Position numbers and translations under genes: made by a program | Part shown: positions 44,310-52,889 of the stretch, piece by piece | Layout: every line of letters begins with the position of its first letter | How positions within the stretch are numbered: position 1 is the stretch's first letter | The notes under the pieces: generated by a model | What the model was told of the DNA's origin: nothing | Seen by the model: only the letters and a program-made list of their open reading frames with translations | Databases searched by the model: none | Assembly (NCBI RefSeq): GCF_014192015.1 | Contig: NZ_JACHXJ010000003.1 | Coordinates: 558,001 to 622,000 of the forward strand | Direction of reading: 5' to 3' | DNA: 64,000 nucleotides | Origin: Paenibacillus rhizosphaerae | GTDB lineage: Bacteria; Bacillota; Bacilli; Paenibacillales; Paenibacillaceae

Positions 44310-44365
44310 GATGAGCTATGCAATTGTGCAGACGCCTAACGCTCTGCACAATTGCATAGCTCATC
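44310..44365. repeat. Perfect 23-bp inverted repeat
   Basis: Arms 44310-44332 and 44343-44365 (core GCTATGCAATTGTGCAGA) are exactly complementary across a 10-base loop. No T-run follows on either strand, so it is not a typical terminator. It lies 37 bases after the stop of the minus-strand membrane-protein gene. Confidence 0.85.
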
Positions 44366-44401
44366 GATGATCCTCACTCCTCCCTATTTAAAATGAGACG
44401 T

Positions 44402-44824
44402 CTAACCTCCGAGCAGCTTTTTTGGCTTCCTCCTTATGCCCAAGAGGATGAAGGCCACATAAATTACGATCGCAATCGAGTCAATTAACGAATCCGTAAG
44501 GGCCGAAGCGTCTTGAATTGCGGTTACGCCCAGAATAACCATCAGCCGGACAATCAGAAGCGACACGATCATCCATGCGGCAAACCGGACCTTCGATCGA
44601 TCGCCTTGGAATGACATCAAAATAAACACGACCCCGAAAACCAGATTTTCCGCCGTAATGATATGCCAGACATACATGAATACCGTCCGTGTATCCGTAG
44701 AAATTGCATTTACCTGGAGCGCCGGAAGAACAGCGGATTGCCCGTTCCATGCATGTGTAGCGGCAAACAGTACCGCAAGAATGCCTGCAATCAAGAAATA
44801 AAAATTGCTAACCTTGATGCCCAT
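44402..44824 (-). CDS. Small four-helix membrane protein, unknown function
   Basis: 140 residues from ATG 44824 (GGAGGG 5 bases upstream). Four hydrophobic helices: FYFLIAGILAVLFAATHAW, FMYVWHIITAENLVFGVVFILM, AAWMIVSLLIVRLMVILGV and SIAIVIYVAFILLGI, ending with a basic tail (RRKPKK). It overlaps the MerR regulator gene by 17 bases, so it is co-translated with it and is probably its target or effector. I cannot name the family with confidence. Confidence 0.8.
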   Translation of the reverse strand: MGIKVSNFYFLIAGILAVLFAATHAWNGQSAVLPALQVNAISTDTRTVFMYVWHIITAENLVFGVVFILMSFQGDRSKVRFAAWMIVSLLIVRLMVILGVTAIQDASALTDSLIDSIAIVIYVAFILLGIRRKPKKLLGG

Positions 44825-45281
44825 CACATCCCTCCTCGAAAATTCCTGTTTCCTTCTTACGGATACCCTGATAAATTTCACGAACGAGCTCAGCCAGCCG
44901 CTGGTCTTTTTCTGGATTGAAGTCTCTTAACGTTTCGGCGGCTACGTCGAGCAGCTGACTGACCTTTTGAAGATGGTCAATCTTTTTGCGTGTCTCCGCA
45001 TTCTTGGCATCGAGGAACGCAGCAACCTCCTGGCAGTAAGCAGGGTCTACCTTCTCCATCCTGTGGAACCCAAACTTCCCCTTGATTTCGTCGAGTGAAA
45101 AGTCCGCATACTGCATAATTTGAATATTCATCAGGTCGATGAGGTCGTTCTTCGAGTACTTGCGGTACCGATTGTTTTCCCGGGAAGGCGAGACAACTCC
45201 GATACGGTCATAGTAGCGGAGCGTATCCTTCGGGATTCCGAGTATCCGTGAAACTTCTTGTATAGAATAAAGTTTTTCCAT
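44808..45281 (-). CDS. MerR-family transcriptional regulator
   Basis: 157 residues. N-terminal winged helix YSIQEVSRILGIPKDTLRYYDRIGVVSPSRENNRYRKYSKNDL, then a dimerisation coiled coil (about 75-125, RKKIDHLQKVSQLLDVAAETL) and a short C-terminal region with no obvious metal-binding cysteine cluster. The promoter upstream has the 19-base spacer and palindrome typical of MerR-controlled promoters, suggesting autoregulation. The small membrane-protein gene overlaps its 3' end. Confidence 0.92.
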   Translation of the reverse strand: MEKLYSIQEVSRILGIPKDTLRYYDRIGVVSPSRENNRYRKYSKNDLIDLMNIQIMQYADFSLDEIKGKFGFHRMEKVDPAYCQEVAAFLDAKNAETRKKIDHLQKVSQLLDVAAETLRDFNPEKDQRLAELVREIYQGIRKKETGIFEEGCDGHQG

Positions 45282-45287
45282 AAGTTC

Positions 45288-45318
45288 ACAATAACATTGG
45301 AGCAGACTCCAAGGTCAA
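45288..45318 (-). promoter_or_regulatory. MerR-type promoter/operator with 19-base spacer
   Basis: TTGACC (45318-45313), 19-base spacer containing TTGGAG TCTG CTCCAA, then TATTGT (45293-45288). The long spacer and central palindrome are the hallmark of MerR activation by DNA untwisting. The merR start codon (45281) falls at the expected +1, with no ribosome site between, so the message may be leaderless. Confidence 0.8.
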
Positions 45319-45427
45319 GTCGATTTTTACATTTTTTTCTTATACAAAATCAAGAACCGCTGTCTACCTCCATTCATTGAAGTTCTCTAGGCGGATTGAA
45401 TTCAGGGGCTCGCTCAACTATATACAG

Positions 45428-45453
45428 AAAAAGCCACCACGTTGAGTGGTGAC
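45428..45453 (-). terminator. Terminator on the minus strand beyond the 45.5-46 kb repeats
   Basis: GTCACCAC, loop TCAAC, GTGGTGGC, then TTTTT on the minus strand. The nearest upstream minus-strand gene is the beta-propeller lipoprotein ending at 46137, so its transcript may run through both repeats before stopping here. Confidence 0.7.
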
Positions 45454-45511
45454 TTATTTTCTAAATAGGACCGCCATCGCCTGCATCGACACACTACCCG
45501 CGCCCAATAAC

Positions 45512-45734
45512 GTCCTTGCGGTGCTGCGCAGCCACCGCAAGGACCTTACCACCCCACTCGCCGCTGGCAGCAGCGGAGCGGGCGGAATCATGACGGAGAA
45601 GCGCCAGTGGTCGCCTTTGTCCCCGAATTTTCACCTTCTACACCATTCCCAAAAAATTCGGGGGCAACAGCGATCGGAGGCATGATCCGCACGCGGAGCG
45701 GGCTTTCCCGCACACATACGCTCATCCGTCGAAC
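45512..45734 (+). repeat. Hairpin repeat family, copy A (tandem with B)
   Basis: About 223 bases nearly identical to copy B 282 bases downstream; I count about 9 differences. It contains hairpin 1 (GTCCTTGCGGTG / CACCGCAAGGAC) and hairpin 2: GGTCGC (45609-45614), TTGTCCCCGAATTTT (45617-45631) pairing with AAAATTCGGGGGCAA (45653-45667), then GCGATC (45670-45675). The gene-free region 45282-46136 holds copies A and B plus the promoter and terminator listed. Confidence 0.9.
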
Positions 45735-45793
45735 GCTCTGCACCGAAGAATCGCCAAAGCTCTGCACCAAAGCACAGCCCTACGCCATGCCCC

Positions 45794-46016
45794 GTCCTTG
45801 CGGTGCTGCGCAGCCACCGCAAGGACCTTACCACCCCACTCACCGCTGGCAGCAGCGGAGCGGGCGGAATCATGCCGGAGAAGCGCCAGCGGTCGCCTTT
45901 GTCCCCGAATTTTTACCTTCGATTCCATTCCCAAAAAAATCGGGGGCAACAGCGATCGGAGGCATGATCCGCACGCGGAGCGGGCTTTCCCGCACACATA
46001 CGCTCTTCCGTCGAAC
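45794..46016 (+). repeat. Hairpin repeat family, copy B (tandem with A)
   Basis: Second tandem copy at an exact offset of 282 bases from copy A. Same two hairpins; the second has arms CCCCGAATTTTT and AAAAAAATCGGGG. Frames through it read as VAFVPEF...-like peptides but lack starts with ribosome sites and are disrupted differently between copies, so I treat it as non-coding. Confidence 0.9.
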
Positions 46017-46136
46017 ACTTTGAACGCGCAACCTGCAGCGTCAATGCTCTGCAACGAAGTACTGCCCACGCTCATCATCGCACGCACGAAGCCTGCACGC
46101 TCACACATCCTTCCGCTCCGCCGCTGACCGCGGCGA

Positions 46137-47240
46137 TCACTTCAGATGGACCACATATGTCACATTATTCGACTTCTCGCCTTCGTACACGGTCTGGTAC
46201 ACCATCAGCGACTTGCCGTCCGGGCTCCAGACGGCCGGAGAGTCATAGGCCTGGATCTCCGTGGACAGCGGCGTCGTTTTGCCGCTCGCCTTGTCGAACA
46301 CGTACATGCCTTTCATGCCCTGCTCGCCCTCGGTGTACACCGAGAAGGCGATTTTGCTGCCGTCCGGCGACCAGCTCGGCCGGCCGAGGAGCGTTCCTTT
46401 CGCCACGGTTCCAAGCTTCTTGCCGCTGGCATCGATGAGTTGAAGCTCGGCGTCCTTGGTCGTGTTCCACTCGCGTTTCTCCAGGGCGATCGCGCTGCCG
46501 TCCGGCGACAGGCTGAACGTCACGACGCCTTCCTGGATCGTCTTGGCTTCAGGCGCCGAAGCCGTAAACGACTTCAGCACGGTGTAGCCTTTGTGGACGC
46601 CCAAATAGAAATAACGGTCGCCCGCTTTGCTCGCCATGCGCGGCACGTTGTCGGACAGCTCCGGATCGGAGAATTGGACCGGAGTCCTTTTGCCCTGGAG
46701 GTCGATCAGCTGAAGCTTGCTGTCATCCGTGCTGACGAGGACATGCTGCTCATCGGTCCAGAACATATCGGACAGCATGGAGAATGCGCCCGTTTTCGTT
46801 ACGGTTCCGGAAGCCGCATCCAGGAGATAACCCCCGATATCGTACTTGTCCTTCGGGTTGCCCCCCGTAAAAAAGACATGCTCTCCGTCCGGCGATGCGG
46901 CGGCCAGATATTGACCGGCTGTGGCCGGATTTTCCGTCAATTTGCGTTCGACATTGGATGCAAAGTCATGGATCATCAGCACATTGTTTCGTTCCACGAT
47001 GGCTTCGTGATCCGACAGCCAGGTTCGGCCGTACACGTCTTTTAGCTTTTCGATTTGCTCCACCTGGATTTCTCCGGTATTTTTCCGGCCTTCGGCGGCC
47101 GTATCTATAACAGTGATCTGCTTGCCCGGCTTGTCGATGACTTCCCGGCTTGCATTGTTCTGCGGCGAACCGCAACCGGCCAAGAGCGCACCTGCCATCA
47201 TCACGCCGATCACTGGAGGAAGTAGTTTATGTCGTTTCAT
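46137..47240 (-). CDS. TolB-like beta-propeller lipoprotein
   Basis: 367 residues from ATG 47240 (a start at 47252 is possible). Signal with lipobox LAGC (VMMAGALLAGC). The mature protein shows repeated propeller blades with PD40/TolB-type motifs: ASPDGEHVFFTGG, LSPDGSAIALEKREW, WSPDGSKIAFSVYTEG and WSPDGKSLMVYQTVYEG. Extracytoplasmic, membrane-anchored, probably a protein-protein or sensing scaffold. It follows a two-component system on the same strand by about 150 bases and may be its accessory or target. Confidence 0.85.
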   Translation of the reverse strand: MKRHKLLPPVIGVMMAGALLAGCGSPQNNASREVIDKPGKQITVIDTAAEGRKNTGEIQVEQIEKLKDVYGRTWLSDHEAIVERNNVLMIHDFASNVERKLTENPATAGQYLAAASPDGEHVFFTGGNPKDKYDIGGYLLDAASGTVTKTGAFSMLSDMFWTDEQHVLVSTDDSKLQLIDLQGKRTPVQFSDPELSDNVPRMASKAGDRYFYLGVHKGYTVLKSFTASAPEAKTIQEGVVTFSLSPDGSAIALEKREWNTTKDAELQLIDASGKKLGTVAKGTLLGRPSWSPDGSKIAFSVYTEGEQGMKGMYVFDKASGKTTPLSTEIQAYDSPAVWSPDGKSLMVYQTVYEGEKSNNVTYVVHLK

Positions 47241-47396
47241 TTTGAGCTTCATCCCTTCCTGATTTCTTACCCCCATCCTACACGTCAATGATATCCGGCA
47301 TACGTCGAAATGTTTCCAAGTTGTAAACTTTTATTGAAAAAAGCATCAGCTAAAGCCCGGTTCATTCCCTGTGGGAGAAACATCGGCTGTGTTTTC

Positions 47397-48866
47397 CTAG
47401 TTCTCCATGCTGGAGTGTCGCGGAAACGTAACGGTAAAATCGGTCTCCTCCGCATCGGAACGGACGAGTTCTAGCCGGCCCCCCTGCCTCTCCGCGAGCT
47501 GGGACGCCAGCGGCAGGCCCAGGCCGGTTCCGCCGGTGGAGCGGGCGCGGTCCTGGTGCAGCGTGGAGAACGGCTCGAACAGATGCGCCCACCATTCCCG
47601 GGGAATGATCCGTCCCGTGTTGCGGACCGATACGCTCACTTCATCTCCCGAAGCCCGGCTTTGAATGACAATCCGGCCGCCGGGCCGGTTGTACTTGATC
47701 GCATTATCCAGCAGATTCATAAATATATGAATGAAATGGTCCCGATCTCCCCACACCCGGGCAGGCTCGAAGTCGGTCTGTATCGTTAAATCGTATTTGG
47801 TAGCCTTGGCGCTGATCCGGGATACGACATCCTGCAGCAAGTCGGCAAGCTCCACTTCCTGCGCCTGGGATTCAAAATCGTACTTTTCCAACAGCGACAG
47901 GCGCAGGACATCCTCGACCAATTGATACAGCCGCTCGGATTCTTTGGCGATCGCGCTGCGTGCTTCCTCGATCAGCTGCGGATCGTCACCGTACATGCCT
48001 AGCAAATCCGTATACGCCTGGATCGATGTCAGCGGCGTTTTAAACTCGTGGCTCACGTTATTGATAAACTGCTTCTGCTGCTGCTCGAGTGCCTGCAGCT
48101 TCTCCACGGCCAATTGCAGATGGTGCTTCTCCTCCTGAAGCGCAGCCATATGCCCTTTGATGTCGCGGCTCATATGCAGAATGCCGGTTCCGAGCTGCCC
48201 GAGTTCGTCTTTCCGACGGAGCGGGGACCGCTCCGGATACTCCCCGCGGGAGATCCGGTCCGCTTCCGCCTTCAGCTTCACGATGTCCCTGACCTGACGG
48301 TATACATAAATAAATCCCAGAATAAAGCTCAGCAGCAATACAATGCCGCCTGTCCAAACCAGCCGGTACGCCATCCGGTTATAGAATTCATGCTGTGCCT
48401 TCAGCGACGTATGGAGCTGGACCACCCCCAGCATGCCGTCAGGCCCCTGCATCGGCGCAAGATAGATCAGGGAATCCGCCTCGGTAATGTAGGCGATTTT
48501 ACCTTTCAGCGCGTAAGACAGGGCATCCCCGACATCCGGTTTTTCCGCCAGCGGCAGGGAATTGCCCACCTCTTGGCCCTTCGCGTCGTACAGGATCACC
48601 CGCATGTTGGTGGAAATGCCAAGGTCCACGGCCAGCTCCTGCCCCTGTTTTCCCATAAAATCGACCGGTTTCAGCCGTTCGCCCGTCAAATAATCCTGTT
48701 TGACCCTCATTTCGGCTACGTCGGCCTGCCGCTGCAGGCTCTCTTCCATCTGCTCGCGCTGATTGGTCCTGATTCCGCTGAGTACAAGCCAGCTGAGCAC
48801 GCCGGTCGTAAACACCAGCAGCACCGCCAGAAAAAGCGGAAACTTCCATTTCAGGCCGAGGCTCAT
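47397..48866 (-). CDS. OmpR-partner sensor histidine kinase
   Basis: 489 residues. Helix 1 at about 10-32, extracellular sensor to about 165, helix 2 (LVWTGGIVLLLSFILGFIYVY), HAMP (LKAEADRISRGEYPERSPLRRKDELGQL), HisKA with FINNVSHEFKTPLTSIQAYTDLLG, and HATPase (MNLLDNAIKYN, STGGTGLGLPLA). It overlaps the regulator gene by 4 bases. The signal is unknown. Confidence 0.93.
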   Translation of the reverse strand: MSLGLKWKFPLFLAVLLVFTTGVLSWLVLSGIRTNQREQMEESLQRQADVAEMRVKQDYLTGERLKPVDFMGKQGQELAVDLGISTNMRVILYDAKGQEVGNSLPLAEKPDVGDALSYALKGKIAYITEADSLIYLAPMQGPDGMLGVVQLHTSLKAQHEFYNRMAYRLVWTGGIVLLLSFILGFIYVYRQVRDIVKLKAEADRISRGEYPERSPLRRKDELGQLGTGILHMSRDIKGHMAALQEEKHHLQLAVEKLQALEQQQKQFINNVSHEFKTPLTSIQAYTDLLGMYGDDPQLIEEARSAIAKESERLYQLVEDVLRLSLLEKYDFESQAQEVELADLLQDVVSRISAKATKYDLTIQTDFEPARVWGDRDHFIHIFMNLLDNAIKYNRPGGRIVIQSRASGDEVSVSVRNTGRIIPREWWAHLFEPFSTLHQDRARSTGGTGLGLPLASQLAERQGGRLELVRSDAEETDFTVTFPRHSSMEN

Positions 48867-49561
48867 GAGCCCTCCTCCAGCGCCTTATAGCCGATCCCAT
48901 ATACCGTCTGCAGCATATAGTGGGCGTCGCCCAGTTTTTTCCGGAGCCGTTGGATATGGATATCCACCGTTCGGGTGCCTCCCGCATACTCCATTCCCCA
49001 TACGAGATCCAGCAGATCCTCGCGGGTGTACACCCGCCCGGGGTGAAATACGAGCAGCGACAGCAGATCGAACTCCTTCGGCGTCAGCTCCAGCAGCCGG
49101 CCGCTGATTTCCGCCGTGCGTTTCGCGGCGTGAACGGTCAGCTGTCCAAGCACGGCTTTTTTTTCGTCCGGTACAGGCACGGGATCCTCCACTTTATCCA
49201 GCCGGCGGACGATCGATTTCACCCGCGCCACCAGCTCGCGGATATCGAACGGTTTGGTCATAAAATCGTCGGCCCCAAGCTCCAGACCCAGAACCTTGTC
49301 GACGATATCGTTTTTAACAGTCAGCATCAAAATGCCGAGCCCCTTGCGGTTTTCCAGCCGCCGCAGCACCTCATAGCCGTTGGCCTTGGGCATCATGACG
49401 TCCAGCACCAGCATATCCGGGCGGAAGGCATCCGCCTGCTGCAGCGCCTCCTCACCGTCCGCAGCCGTTTCAACGGCGAACCCCTCCCGTTTGAGCGCAT
49501 AGGAAATCGCGCTGCGGATGCTCGGCTCATCGTCGGCCACCAGAACTCTTTTTTCCTCCAT
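48863..49561 (-). CDS. OmpR/PhoB-family response regulator
   Basis: 232 residues. Receiver at 1-120 with VLVADDEPSIRSAI, MLVLDVMMPKANGYEV and DDFMTKPFDIRELVARV. Winged-helix DNA-binding domain from about 135: LTPKEFDLLSLLVFHPGRVYTREDLLDLVWG and RTVDIHIQRLRKKLGD. Overlaps the kinase gene that follows (ATGA). Target genes unknown; the adjacent lipoprotein is a candidate. Confidence 0.95.
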   Translation of the reverse strand: MEEKRVLVADDEPSIRSAISYALKREGFAVETAADGEEALQQADAFRPDMLVLDVMMPKANGYEVLRRLENRKGLGILMLTVKNDIVDKVLGLELGADDFMTKPFDIRELVARVKSIVRRLDKVEDPVPVPDEKKAVLGQLTVHAAKRTAEISGRLLELTPKEFDLLSLLVFHPGRVYTREDLLDLVWGMEYAGGTRTVDIHIQRLRKKLGDAHYMLQTVYGIGYKALEEGS

Positions 49562-49717
49562 CGACTATCACGTCACTTTCATCCGTTGATTATAAGCGGT
49601 GCCTGATTTCCTATCATTATAAGATATTGTGCACCATTCACAACATTTCTTGTTCCAAGCCCCTGCCCTTTTTAGTATTGGGATGTCCCGGCCAATCATA
49701 GACCATCAGACGGGATG

Positions 49718-49750
49718 CAAAAAGGGACATGCCTGCCCGGCACATCCCTT
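49718..49750 (-). terminator. Terminator of the LacI-family gene
   Basis: On the minus strand GGGATGTGCC, loop, GGCATGTCCC, then TTTTT. The stem contains G-U pairs. Confidence 0.8.
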
Positions 49751-49773
49751 CCCCTATTTTACCGCGATTGATC

Positions 49774-50778
49774 TTAAACCTTCACTTTGCCGGTCGACTG
49801 GCGGATGACCAGACTAGCCGGCTCCATAATTTCAGGCGGCGAGTATTCCGGATTTTCGATCATGGAGATCAGATGCTCAATCGACTTGGCGCCGATATTG
49901 TGTATGTTCTGGTTGACAGTCGTCAGACTCGGCTTAAACACCTTGGCCTCAAAAATATTGTCAAACCCGACAACTGAAACATCCCCGGGAACGGAAAATC
50001 CCCATGCTTCAATTTCATGAATCGCCCCCATCGCAGCCATATCCGAGGTGCACACGACAGCCGTCGGGGGAGACTGAAGATGCAGGAGCTTCCTCATGGC
50101 GACTATGCCGCCTTCAAAGGAATAGTCGCACACTTCCAGATACTTGTCCCTGTATTCGATGGAACAGTCCGAAAGACCCTGCTTATATCCCTGAAGCCGC
50201 CTTTCAGCTACCGTATGGCCGAGGGTACCGGCGATGTAGGCGATGTCCCGGTGACCCAGCCCGTACAGATGGGAGACGGCCATATGGACGCCGTTCACAT
50301 TATCCGACGTAATATTTCCGACCCGGTTTCCCATGACGTCCGTATCCACAAACATGGTAGGAATATCGGAGCGGATCAATTCGCCGATAATCCGGTGGTC
50401 CCGCTCTACGCCGAAGATGACGACCCCATCCAGGTTTCTGCTCTCGCAGTGGTCGATAAAAGAATAACTGTCTTCGTTAAGCCGGGCAGAGAGGCGCATA
50501 AGATCATAACCGCTGTTCTCCAGCGCCGTTTTGATGCCTTCCAGAAGTTCAGCCACATACGGGTTCGTAAAGGGAATGTTGATCAGCACCCCCACGGTCC
50601 ATGATCTCCCGGTAACGAGTCCGCGTGCAATGGCATTAGGCCGGTAACGAAGAAGCTCAATCGCCGATCTTACTTTTTTCCTAGTTTTATCGCTAACGTC
50701 CGGATAATGGTTAATGACTTTGGAAACGGTTGCGACAGATACTCCAGCCTCTTTCGCCACATCATGAATGGAAGCCAC
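49774..50778 (-). CDS. LacI-family transcriptional regulator
   Basis: 334 residues. The first 55 form the LacI helix-turn-helix (ASIHDVAKEAGVSVATVSKVINHYPDVSDKTRKKVRSAIELLRYRPNAIARGL region). A periplasmic-binding-like ligand domain follows (GVLINIPFTNPYVAELLEGIK, VCTSDMAAMGAIHEIEAWGFSVPGDVSVVGFDNI). It is transcribed alone with its own terminator, and no sugar gene flanks it, so the regulon is probably elsewhere. It lacks obvious CcpA-specific features, but I cannot exclude a global role. Confidence 0.93.
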   Translation of the reverse strand: MASIHDVAKEAGVSVATVSKVINHYPDVSDKTRKKVRSAIELLRYRPNAIARGLVTGRSWTVGVLINIPFTNPYVAELLEGIKTALENSGYDLMRLSARLNEDSYSFIDHCESRNLDGVVIFGVERDHRIIGELIRSDIPTMFVDTDVMGNRVGNITSDNVNGVHMAVSHLYGLGHRDIAYIAGTLGHTVAERRLQGYKQGLSDCSIEYRDKYLEVCDYSFEGGIVAMRKLLHLQSPPTAVVCTSDMAAMGAIHEIEAWGFSVPGDVSVVGFDNIFEAKVFKPSLTTVNQNIHNIGAKSIEHLISMIENPEYSPPEIMEPASLVIRQSTGKVKV

Positions 50779-50926
50779 TATACAATCACCTCAAATACAA
50801 ATCAGTTGCCGATCAGTTCAAAAATTTACGATTTCGAATATTCATGATGACGAATCTATTATACCTGAATGGTGAATGATGAGGTACTGGAACAAATGAA
50901 GCCTCCTTGACGCTCCTTGTCCGCGT

Positions 50927-51934
50927 TTACTGGTGATTTTGAATCTCCGCCAGATCCAGCGTCAGCTTCTCAATCGTCTTCACGAAAGCCGCCAGTTCCT
51001 GGGAGCTCTCCGCCTGTGCCCGGGCATGGACCGATGTCTGCCGGGTTTCCTGCTGTACGCTTTCCAGCCGGACCATGATGCCCGACACTTTATCCTGGAT
51101 CGTCTCCAGCGCTTCCTGCGAATGGGCTGCGAGCTTACGCACCTCGCCGGCCACGACGGCAAAACCTCTGCCGGAATCCCCGGCATGCGCCGCCTCGATC
51201 GCCGCGTTCAGTCCGAGCAGATGGGTCTGGTCGGCGATGCCCTTGATCAGGCCGCCCATGTTCTCGATTTGGGTGACATCCTCCTGGAGCTCGTCCATCA
51301 GCGAATGGGCCAGGTCCTGGGAAGCCGCGGTCACTTTCGCCGTCTCGGCGATTTGGCCGGCACTCTCGTTCAGCTCGGCAATCATGCCGGTCAGCTGCTG
51401 AACGACTTCGGTTACCGCCCGGAGCACCTGCTCCCGCTCGTCGGCAAGCTCTTGGATCTTTTCCTTTTCCTTCATGTCGTAAGCTTCCAGAACCAATTGC
51501 GAATCGAGGTTGAACATCTTGGTCAGAGGATGGATCACCTCGATCCAGCGGTCCGGAATGGCCTTCTTGAACAGCTCAACCGCGATATCCAAATAAACCA
51601 TGTAGCTGCCGAGATAATAGTCCGTGTTTAAGCCAACGCGCGAGTGTACCAATCCGATGGCGATTCTTTTCTCCAAAAACGGCTCGTCGATGACACCTTC
51701 GGCCAGCGACATCCAGTACTCCCGCTGGGTCGTCTTCAGCCTGTCGATCGTCGTTTTCCGTTCAATGATACGCATAAGCTCCGGCTCCGAAGTGATGTGC
51801 CGATAAAAATGGTCCACGACTTCATCGACCACTTTGCTGAATACGGGCTGGTGCGCCCGCAGAATCTCCAAATCCTTTTCCGTCAGTCCAATAAACTTCA
51901 GTTGGTTGTGCCGCGCTTCCGATACTTGAATCAT
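50927..51934 (-). CDS. Globin-coupled chemotaxis-type oxygen sensor (HemAT-like)
   Basis: 335 residues, soluble, with AAAGGAG 10 bases before ATG 51934. Residues 1-165 are a sensor globin; the proximal haem ligand is probably H97 in IAIGLVHSRVGLNTDYYLG. A coiled coil at about 165-200 leads to a methyl-accepting signalling hairpin with GIADQTHLLGLNAAIEAAHAGDSGRGFAVVAGEVRKLA. It is shorter than B. subtilis HemAT (about 430 residues): the signalling arm ends soon after the tip. It probably senses O2 and signals to CheA. The first 18-bp-inverted-repeat element lies just upstream. Confidence 0.9.
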   Translation of the reverse strand: MIQVSEARHNQLKFIGLTEKDLEILRAHQPVFSKVVDEVVDHFYRHITSEPELMRIIERKTTIDRLKTTQREYWMSLAEGVIDEPFLEKRIAIGLVHSRVGLNTDYYLGSYMVYLDIAVELFKKAIPDRWIEVIHPLTKMFNLDSQLVLEAYDMKEKEKIQELADEREQVLRAVTEVVQQLTGMIAELNESAGQIAETAKVTAASQDLAHSLMDELQEDVTQIENMGGLIKGIADQTHLLGLNAAIEAAHAGDSGRGFAVVAGEVRKLAAHSQEALETIQDKVSGIMVRLESVQQETRQTSVHARAQAESSQELAAFVKTIEKLTLDLAEIQNHQ

Positions 51935-51985
51935 GTAAAATGGCTCCTTTAGATATTTCCTGATTATACCAATTTCCATCAATCC

Positions 51986-52075
51986 ATATAGATTGAACTA
52001 AAGTTTCGCATTGAACTTCCTGTTATAACCGCCCGGTAAGGCCTTTAACGTTCATTTCTTTAGTTCATTCTATAT
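51986..52075. repeat. MITE-like element 1 with 18-bp terminal inverted repeats
   Basis: ATATAGATTGAACTAAAG (51986-52003) and CTTTAGTTCATTCTATAT (52058-52075) are inverted copies with one mismatch, enclosing 54 bases. The same arms, with small changes, flank a 94-base element at 61930-62023. It sits about 50 bases upstream of the globin-sensor start. It could be a non-autonomous mobile element or a transcribed hairpin. Confidence 0.7.
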
Positions 52076-52135
52076 AACTTTGTCTATTATAGTCTATATC
52101 GACGACTAACCTACTAAAATATAGGGCGTCCGGGC

Positions 52136-52858
52136 TTATATTTTTAATACGGCTTTACGAATGAACTGGTACAACTCCCCGTCCATTCCAAATGGAAGGG
52201 CCTGATCGGAGTGATCCCGGTAATAACTTTCCGCCGACCGGCTCAACTGGTCATAATCACCCGCCGCATCCTGAAGGCAGCTCTTCCATCGTCTTGCAAG
52301 GTCTAACACGACGGGATCGTGCTCCGGCGTTCCTTTCTCCATTTCGGAGCGGAACCCGGAAATCAGCCTCCGGAATTCCTCATTCTTCTCCCTTATTTGT
52401 TCTGAATTCATAGAAGTATAATTCCGCTGGATGTTTTTTGCCATCTCCCGGCTAAAATGCTTGCTCCGGCTTATATTGATCATTTGCACGACTTCCATGA
52501 ACCGGGAGGGGTCAACGGGCTGTCCGCGGTGCATCAAGCTGTAAATATCATTTAACCGATCCCTTAAGTCCAGCTGCATTTGAATGTGTTCATTGATCCG
52601 TGCAAGTTGGTGTTCCAGCAAATGTAAAGGATTAAAAGCCGGATCGGTCATCAATCGTTTTACTTCTTCCAGCGAAAATCCCAATTGTTTAAGTAAAATG
52701 ATATGGTGAAGCCGCTGCAGATCGTCCTCTACGTACAAACGGTGTCCTTTTTCCGACGTGTGTGCCGGATGCAATAAGCCGATCTCGTCGTAATGGTGAA
52801 GCGTCCTGACGGTAAGGCCGGTTAATTGGGCGATTTCCCCAACTCTCCAGATTTTCAT
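52136..52858 (-). CDS. MerR-family regulator with TipA-type effector domain
   Basis: 240 residues from ATG 52858. MerR helix-turn-helix WRVGEIAQLTGLTVRTLHHYDEIGLLHPAHTSEKGHRLY, coiled coil (about 75-115, LLEHQLARINEHIQMQLDLRDRLNDIYSL), then an all-helical TipAS-like domain (FSREMAKNIQRNYTSMNSEQIREK, YQFIRKAVL). TipAS domains bind diverse hydrophobic antibiotics in known cases. It lies 31 bases after hslO on the same strand and is probably co-transcribed, an uncommon pairing. Confidence 0.9.
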   Translation of the reverse strand: MKIWRVGEIAQLTGLTVRTLHHYDEIGLLHPAHTSEKGHRLYVEDDLQRLHHIILLKQLGFSLEEVKRLMTDPAFNPLHLLEHQLARINEHIQMQLDLRDRLNDIYSLMHRGQPVDPSRFMEVVQMINISRSKHFSREMAKNIQRNYTSMNSEQIREKNEEFRRLISGFRSEMEKGTPEHDPVVLDLARRWKSCLQDAAGDYDQLSRSAESYYRDHSDQALPFGMDGELYQFIRKAVLKI

Positions 52859-52889
52859 CGTTGTTGATCCTCTCTTGGTTTGATAAGGG

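Noticed and set aside
45512..46016. CRISPR-like array at the tandem repeats.
   Set aside because: Only two long units of over 200 bases, no short regular repeats or spacers, and no cas genes.
45607..46023. Open frame through the A/B repeats with peptides such as VAFVPEF and GGMIRTRSG, vaguely echoed in the copy E region.
   Set aside because: No ribosome site, frame differs between copies, and the conserved feature is base-paired arms, not protein sequence.
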